The notes under the pieces were generated by a model. That model was not told where the DNA came from. It made no database searches and worked only from the letters and a program-made list of their open reading frames with translations. The translations under genes were made by a program, and so were the position numbers. Source: Amyloporia xantha (Eukaryota > Basidiomycota > Agaricomycetes > Polyporales > Adustoporiaceae). Taken from it: a stretch of 64,000 bases of DNA. Below are positions 59,131 to 64,000 of this stretch, one piece after another. Every line of letters starts with the position of its first letter. The first letter of the stretch is position 1. The stretch lies in contig JAYKKR010000003.1 of assembly GCA_036971615.1 (NCBI GenBank), forward strand, positions 1,116,001 to 1,180,000. Reading direction: 5' to 3'.

Positions 59131-59776
59131 CATCGAGTCCTAGGGTGGACATGGGAATGGCCAGTCAACCGTTATGCGAGTGTCTCTAACTTGGGCGTAC
59201 TTGTCGCGACTTAGAGTCGAGCGACAGGGGAAGAACAAACCTAAAAGGCCGAGGGCGTTCGACTGGGTCTTACCGAAGCGATGACGAGCTATGCTCAAGT
59301 CTAAGGCTAGGGACAAGTTAAATAGAGCGTAAGTAGAAGTAAGTAAGTACAAGCAGGGCTGGGCTTACCTAGGGACAAGAGGTCGAAACTGAAGTCCCCA
59401 GGCAGAGGCGTGCTACCTTATATACTGCAAGAGTTCAGGGCAGGCTATCTACATGGTCCGTGCGCAGGTGGTCTGTGCGCAGCCTGAGTAAGCAGGCTAT
59501 GAGTCATAAGTGATGTCGTGAGCGGAGCCCGGCGGGGCCCGAGGTCGGCCGGCACCGTGCTTAAGTAAACGTCTGTAAAGGGAAGGCGGGACAGAGTCCG
59601 TGGGAAAGGGACATGTGACCTGTAATGGTCGACGCGTCTAAGTCCATGAACAGGGAGCTCGCTGTATTCGTGTATCGTAGAATGGCCGTTCGGATAAGAG
59701 GGGAAAATAACGATGAGTAAAAGGAGAAAATCGTCCGTATATAGAAAGGAAGAAACGCTCGATGTCAACTCGTGAC
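59131..59776 (-). repeat. 3' long terminal repeat of the gypsy element
   Basis: Its 5' end (minus strand) is TGTCACGAG at 59776, directly after the polypurine tract. A TATA box (minus strand TATATAAGG) lies at 59418-59427. The inner end is uncertain because the other LTR is not in the window. Confidence 0.65.
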
Positions 59777-61233
59777 AGTACCCCCCTCCCAACGCCGCAT
59801 GACCTCATGCGCGCTTCCTTTCCCCATCTCCCAACCAGAACGGCAACGTGCTTCGGTCATTGCTTCAGGAAGTGGGCGGAACTGCAAGCCGGCAAATATA
59901 GCGGCGTTGAGTCGACGAGGCGCACTAGGGTGTTTACGATGGAAGGTCTCGATGAGTTCTTTCGCGTTTGCAACGTTACGCGCCGGTTCCCAAGACGTAT
60001 GGGACTCATCGTATCCTTTCCATTTGACGAGGTACTGAAGCTGGCGGCGGAATATTCGGGAATCTTTGATTCGCTCAACTTCGTACTCGTCTTCGCCTTC
60101 GACCTCAATTGGTGGCGGTTCGTCAGGTTCCCGACCCGGGATTTCACTACGCGTATGCTTGCTGAGCAAGGAGACATGGAAGACTGGATGAACTGGCACC
60201 GATTTTGGTAACTTCAGTTCATAGTCTAAATCACCGATCTTCCGTGTGACGGGGAAGGGACCAAGGCGTTTGGGACTTAGCTTTCTGCTCGGCTGTTTCA
60301 GCTTTAGATTACGAGCATCCAGCCACACCTTGTCACCAGGTTTGAACACCGGTGCCTCCTGTACGTGCCTATCGTAGTACGTCTTCATGCGTTCAGCAGA
60401 CAGCTCAAGCGCAGCGCGCGTGTCATCCCGTATTTCCTGCAGCAACTTCAACCTATCTTCCGCAGCGGGTACCTTGGACATAGGGTTCAAGCGAATTTGG
60501 AGATCGGGGTTATAGGCTTGGTTCAGGAAGAAAGGGGAGTAACCGGTTGCAGAGTGAACTCGATTGTTCAGCGCAAACTCTGCCAAAGGCAACTGCTTTG
60601 CCCAATCATCCTGTCTATGGCTGACATAAGCCCTAAGATACTGCTCGATCTCCTGATTCCACCGTTCCGTCTGCCCGTCTGTCTGAGGGTGAAATGCAGT
60701 CGACATGGCTGGCTCGATATTCATCCCTTTGTAGATCGCATGCAGATACTTTGACGCGAATTGGGGACCTCGGTCTGATATGACCTTGGCTGGGGCCCCA
60801 TGATGTGAAAAGACATCGCGTATGTAAAGTTCAGCAGCACCTTCGGCAGTCAGCGTCTCATGACATGCCGAGAAGTGCACCATCTTGGTGAAGCGATCTG
60901 CCGTGACCAGGATTGAATCGAACCCATCAGACTTTGGAAGACCCACGATCATATCGGTGGTGATAACCTGCCAAGGGCGCTCCGGAATCTCATTCGGTTT
61001 GAGCGGCCCTTGTGGTTTAGCGGGGAATGTCTTGGTACGGTTGCACGTGTCGCAGGTGCTTACGTACTCATTGACGAACTTGGACATTCCTGGCCACCAA
61101 TAGTTTCGCGACACCAACTCTAGGGTTTTGGCTCGACCAGGGTGACCGGCTGCCGGTGCGTCGTGGTGGATTTTGACAATATCCCGCCGAAGCTCTGCAT
61201 TCTTTGGGACGTAAACGCATCCTCGAAATAGCA
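59765..61233 (-). CDS. Gypsy pol, integrase and chromodomain part
   Basis: About 489 codons after the insert. Zinc-binding HHCC: HHDAPAAGHPGRAKTLELVS, WWPGMSKFVNEYVSTCDTCN. Catalytic core with Asp (VITTDMIVGLP), Asp (VISDRGPQF) and Glu (TDGQTERWNQEIEQYL). Then YDRHVQEAPVFKPGDKVWLD, LGPFPVTRKIGDLDYEL (GPF/Y-like module), HPVFHVSLL, and a chromodomain YEVERIKDSRIFRRQLQYLV, KWKGYDESHTSWEPARNV. Integrase inserts the cDNA; chromodomains guide it toward particular chromatin. The coding sequence ends with GGTVTS and the stop overlaps the LTR start. The front end is cut by the TIR insertion. Confidence 0.9.
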
Positions 61234-61289
61234 CATCAGGAAAAACCCCTTTGGCCCTAGGTTCACCTAGGAGTGACCTAGGCTGCCCT

Positions 61290-61330
61290 AGGGCACTCAG
61301 AGCACTCAGAGTACTCAGAGCACTCAGAGC
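61290..61330. repeat. Subterminal direct repeats CACTCAGAG/TACTCAGAG
   Basis: Four consecutive ACTCAGAG units near the left end of the TIR element; similar CCTGAGA-type units lie near the right end. Possible transposase-binding arrays. Confidence 0.7.
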
Positions 61331-62227
61331 AACCCAGGTTGCTCTCAGAGAAAAGTTATTTAGGTTTTGGAACCCAGGTTGACCTGAGTCAGACCTGAGA
61401 TCAGTCCTAGGTTGACTCAGGATATACCATATTTCAGTCTCAATATCCTTGGAATCACTTCATTTCACACTTATGAAAGACAGCATATAAATATATTCAG
61501 ATATAATACAATACAGATGTGATACAGATAAATGTAACATATATTTGTAAAATACTAGAGGGAGAAATATGCGAGGCACTTACCATTCATTACTATCAAT
61601 ACAATATAATAACTTTCAGTAAAGAGCTTCAGAAGCAAGACAACAGACTTACTCACATTACAATCTCAGATGAAATTGAAGCATAGGTAGATGGTGAAAA
61701 GAATTGTGAAGTTTAAGAACAACTGAGAGATTGAAGTAAGAATGGAAGATCAATATGAGCTTAGACATGTCGACTCACCAATTGCTACAACTTCTTAGAG
61801 GGAGTGAGTGCACACTGAGTACAAGTAATACCTGTCATGCACAGTGATACGTCAGCATCACTGGCAGCTTTGAAAAGATGAGTAGACTTACTTTGTATTG
61901 TCACTGTATGGTTATAGCCAGTACTTATAAGTGAAACTATAGTTGGAGATGAAGAAAGAAGACATACACTTATCGCCTTTCAGGTCAACAGCGTCCAACC
62001 AGTCCTGTGACGTGTTACTCCTCATGCCAGCCCAGAGATAACTTAGATAGTATAAGTAAAACAACAGACCAGATGAGCACCCAGAAGATCAGAGAAAGAG
62101 ATGAATAGACCAGAGGTAGCCAAAGTAGAAGTGACAGCAGGACAGCAAACGCAAGAGTGAAGGACTTAGAAGAGAAATGAGTGCAGTGAATGCTGTGGAA
62201 TGAAGACGTGGCAGATCATGTGAATAT

Positions 62228-62289
62228 CATGTGACCTTCCCAATAAGGAAGCGTGCCATGGCACGCTTCCTTATATGGAAGGTCACATG
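62228..62289. repeat. 62-bp palindrome
   Basis: Left arm starts CATGTGACCTTCC, the centre is CCATGG flanked by GCGTG/CACGC, and the right arm ends GGAAGGTCACATG. Only a couple of mismatches (CA/AT next to the TTCC blocks) break it. It could form a strong hairpin or be the head-to-head ends of another small element. Confidence 0.85.
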
Positions 62290-62881
62290 ACCTTTAACCA
62301 GTGCATCATAACATGCTAATTTCTTACATTTAAAGTCTCTGTTACCTCAATATTGCTCATTCTATCCCTGGATGTGGTCTTTTGTATCAATTAGAATGTA
62401 CAGAATACATATTCCAAGTGCTATACTGTGTCAATACCACCTTATCATTGCTCTTTTTCATAGTAACTATTTGTCCACTTGTATTCTCTATTATGAGAAC
62501 AATTCTACTCTCAGACGTCTTAAGCACAGATTGCTGGTGGAGAAAAATTGTTCTGTCTTCATACTGCTCATATTCTATGATATATTTGTTAGTAATAGTT
62601 TTCACTACTGGTAAAGTGAATGGCTTAGCATTTGATTGAAAAACCACTACATTTGGTGTAAATGGTTGGATACATATATATATACCAAACTGTCTGCAAA
62701 TATTATGACATGGTTCAGAGTACAAAATTACACAAAATCATTGAGTAAGAGATATGTCAAAAAATCTCAAAGCTACCCAAGTTGACCTGGGGTAACCTGA
62801 GATGACCTGAGACAACCTGAGAAATCTCAGGTCTGCCAGAGTGACCCAGGTGAACCTAGAGCAAAAGTGTTTTTCCTGATG

Positions 62882-64000
62882 CAGAAGCCCTTGCTCGGCA
62901 TTCCACTCGGTGAAGTCGCGCTGCAGCCGGGGTGGGCCTAGATTCTGAATCTTTTCCAGGGCGTCCGCCACCTCCCGGTCCTTGTCCGAACATTCTCGAA
63001 TCCGCTTTAGCAGTGATCGATCTGCCACAACTGCTGCATGCCCACGCTGCGTGGAGGAAATGCGGAACTGTTCCGGTTTCAGGACAATCTGATCCACGTT
63101 GTCATCGTCATCTCCAACCTGGAGGTCCGGGCGACGAGACAAGGCGTCAGCCTTTCCATTCGACTTGCCCGACTTGTGAGTGATAGTGAAATCGAAGCGG
63201 GACAGGTACAGAGCCCATCTCGCTTGTCGTCGTGTGAGGTGCTGAGCTGTGCGCCAATACTCGAGGTTCTTATGATCCGAAAGGATCTCGAACGTGTTAG
63301 GACAACCCTCGAGGTAGTGACGCCAGTCTTCCAAAGCTTCGATTATCGCTAGCATCTCCTTGTCGTAGATCTCGTAATTACGTTGGGCGGAATCCATGCC
63401 CCGAGATCGGTAGGCCACCGGATGCCACTTGCCATCCTCCTGCTTTTGCGAAAGTACGCCACCGGTTGCGTACCCAGAGGCATCCACCTCTAGCCGCGTT
63501 TCCCGGTCTTGGTCATACAGTGCTAAGACAGGTGTGGTGCTAAAGCAGCGTTTCAGCTCCTCGAATGCAGACTGCTCTTCCTCACCCCACTGCCAGGGTA
63601 CGTTCCCAGTTAGACGATCAAGGGGTTGCGTGATCTTTGCAAAATCCTTGATGAAGCGACGATAAAAGTTGGCAAACCCTCGGAATTTTTGGATGTCTTT
63701 AACATTCCGAGGGGTGGGCCACTCCATGACTCCGCGGATCTTTGCAGGATCCATCGCCACTTCACCATTCCCTACAATCATGCCTAAGTAGTCTGTTTTA
63801 GGAACATCCCACTCGCACTTCTCCGGTTTCAGAAAGAGATCGTTTTTCTGAAGGCGACGCAATACCTCACGGGTGACTTTCTCATGCTCCAGCTTGTCCA
63901 TAGAGAAGATGAGAATGTCATCGAGATAGACCGTGAGTTTTCCCTCCGCAATGAGATCTCCGAAGATGTCATTCATCATTGCTTGGAAAGTCGCCGGAGA
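62882..64000 (-). CDS. Gypsy pol, reverse transcriptase and RNase H part (partial)
   Basis: Runs in from the window edge with SPATFQAMMNDIFGDL. Reverse transcriptase: catalytic VYLDDILIFS, then LKPEKCEWDVPKTDYLG. Connection: KIRGVMEWPTPRNVKDIQKF, RGFANFYRRFIKDFAKIT. RNase H: LYDQDRETRLEVDASGYATG, PVAYRSRGMDSAQRNYEIYD, KEMLAIIEALEDWRHYLEG, DHKNLEYW, LSRFDFTITHKSGKSNGKAD, ALSRRPD. It ends at EWNAEQGLL where the TIR element begins. The 5' end is not in the window. Confidence 0.92.

Larger units (their letters stand above)
61234..62881. mobile_element. Non-autonomous TIR element nested in gypsy pol, 1648 bp
   Basis: Terminal inverted repeats begin CATCAGGAAAAAC at both ends and continue imperfectly through CTAGGTTCACC. 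It is flanked by a 2-bp repeat CA (61232-61233 and 62882-62883, TG on the gypsy strand). Removing the element and one flank copy joins GLL to LFRGCVYVPKN in frame, which fits the family. The ends carry many short repeats (CACTCAGAG four times near 61296-61330; CCTGAGA several times near 62800-62830). Inside is a 62-bp perfect-looking palindrome. No transposase domain is seen, so it depends on an unknown autonomous partner. It is AT-rich and CpG-poor, unlike its host element. Confidence 0.75.
59131..64000 (-). mobile_element. Ty3/gypsy retrotransposon with chromodomain (chromovirus type), 5' part beyond the window
   Basis: Read on the minus strand: reverse transcriptase and RNase H (64000 to 62882), then integrase and chromodomain (61233 to 59765), then a polypurine tract (about 59789-59778) and the 3' LTR. 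The order RT-RNase H-integrase is diagnostic of Ty3/gypsy. It is interrupted by a TIR element at 61234-62881. The gag and protease region and 5' LTR lie outside. The left boundary near 59131 is approximate. Coding is CpG-rich and, apart from the insert, open, so the element is probably young. Confidence 0.9.

Noticed and set aside
1..64000. CRISPR arrays, bacterial promoters, riboswitches
   Set aside because: No spaced direct repeats, Shine-Dalgarno-led operons or bacterial gene order; the DNA is eukaryotic.
1..64000. tRNA and rRNA genes
   Set aside because: No cloverleaf with clear A and B boxes or rRNA core sequence was noticed by eye; a tRNAscan or Infernal run would settle this.

Overview
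The window is nuclear DNA of a filamentous basidiomycete, most likely a mushroom-forming agaricomycete. The evidence is many short GT-AG introns (about 41-75 nt, several with a CTAAT/TTAAC-like branch site), a cluster of F-box/LRR-type genes, a GEN1/Yen1-like XPG nuclease, an SRPK-like kinase, a Gti1/Pac2 (WOPR) gene, an indoleamine 2,3-dioxygenase gene and a chromodomain Ty3/gypsy element. I see no bacterial operons, CRISPR array or viral structural gene. All identifications come from reading translations and recalling family motifs; no database search was run.

Layout. 1-39 kb holds a loose series of spliced, strongly diverged genes separated by long stretches without recognisable coding sequence: Gti1/Pac2 (2.9-3.9 kb, +), a nucleotidyltransferase-like gene (7.2-8.4 kb, -), a ribonucleotide reductase large-subunit homologue that has lost key active-site and radical-relay residues (8.8-11.9 kb, +), an F-box gene (19.3-20.4 kb, +), two paralogous F-box/LRR genes in opposite orientation (20.8-22.8 kb, - and 30.2-32.2 kb, +) either side of an SRPK-like kinase (23.4-25.0 kb, +), another F-box gene (32.6-33.8 kb, -), an HMG-box gene (35.3-35.9 kb, +) and a GEN1-like nuclease (37.3-39.4 kb, -). 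39.7-45.5 kb looks AT-richer and CpG-poor and holds one clear gene, indoleamine 2,3-dioxygenase (41.7-43.1 kb, +).

46-58.8 kb is a same-strand tandem array of seven members, plus one relic, of a two-exon protein family I do not recognise. It falls into subfamily A (copies 1, 2, 3, 7) and subfamily B (copies 4, 5, 6). Two A copies carry nonsense mutations. In the B part a minus-strand gene with a PD-(D/E)XK-like motif lies divergently upstream of an array member, and a decayed copy of that gene lies upstream of another, so the duplicated unit appears to be a divergent gene pair. This array is the best candidate here for something undescribed.

59.1-64.0 kb is the 3' part of a minus-strand chromodomain Ty3/gypsy element (LTR, integrase, then RNase H and reverse transcriptase running off the window). 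Its pol gene is split by a 1.65-kb non-autonomous terminal-inverted-repeat element; removing that insert restores the reading frame.

Most genes in the left half show one or more single-base frame changes, many at homopolymers. I read these mainly as possible base-calling errors rather than proof of gene death. The nonsense substitutions in the tandem array are a different kind of change and look like real decay.
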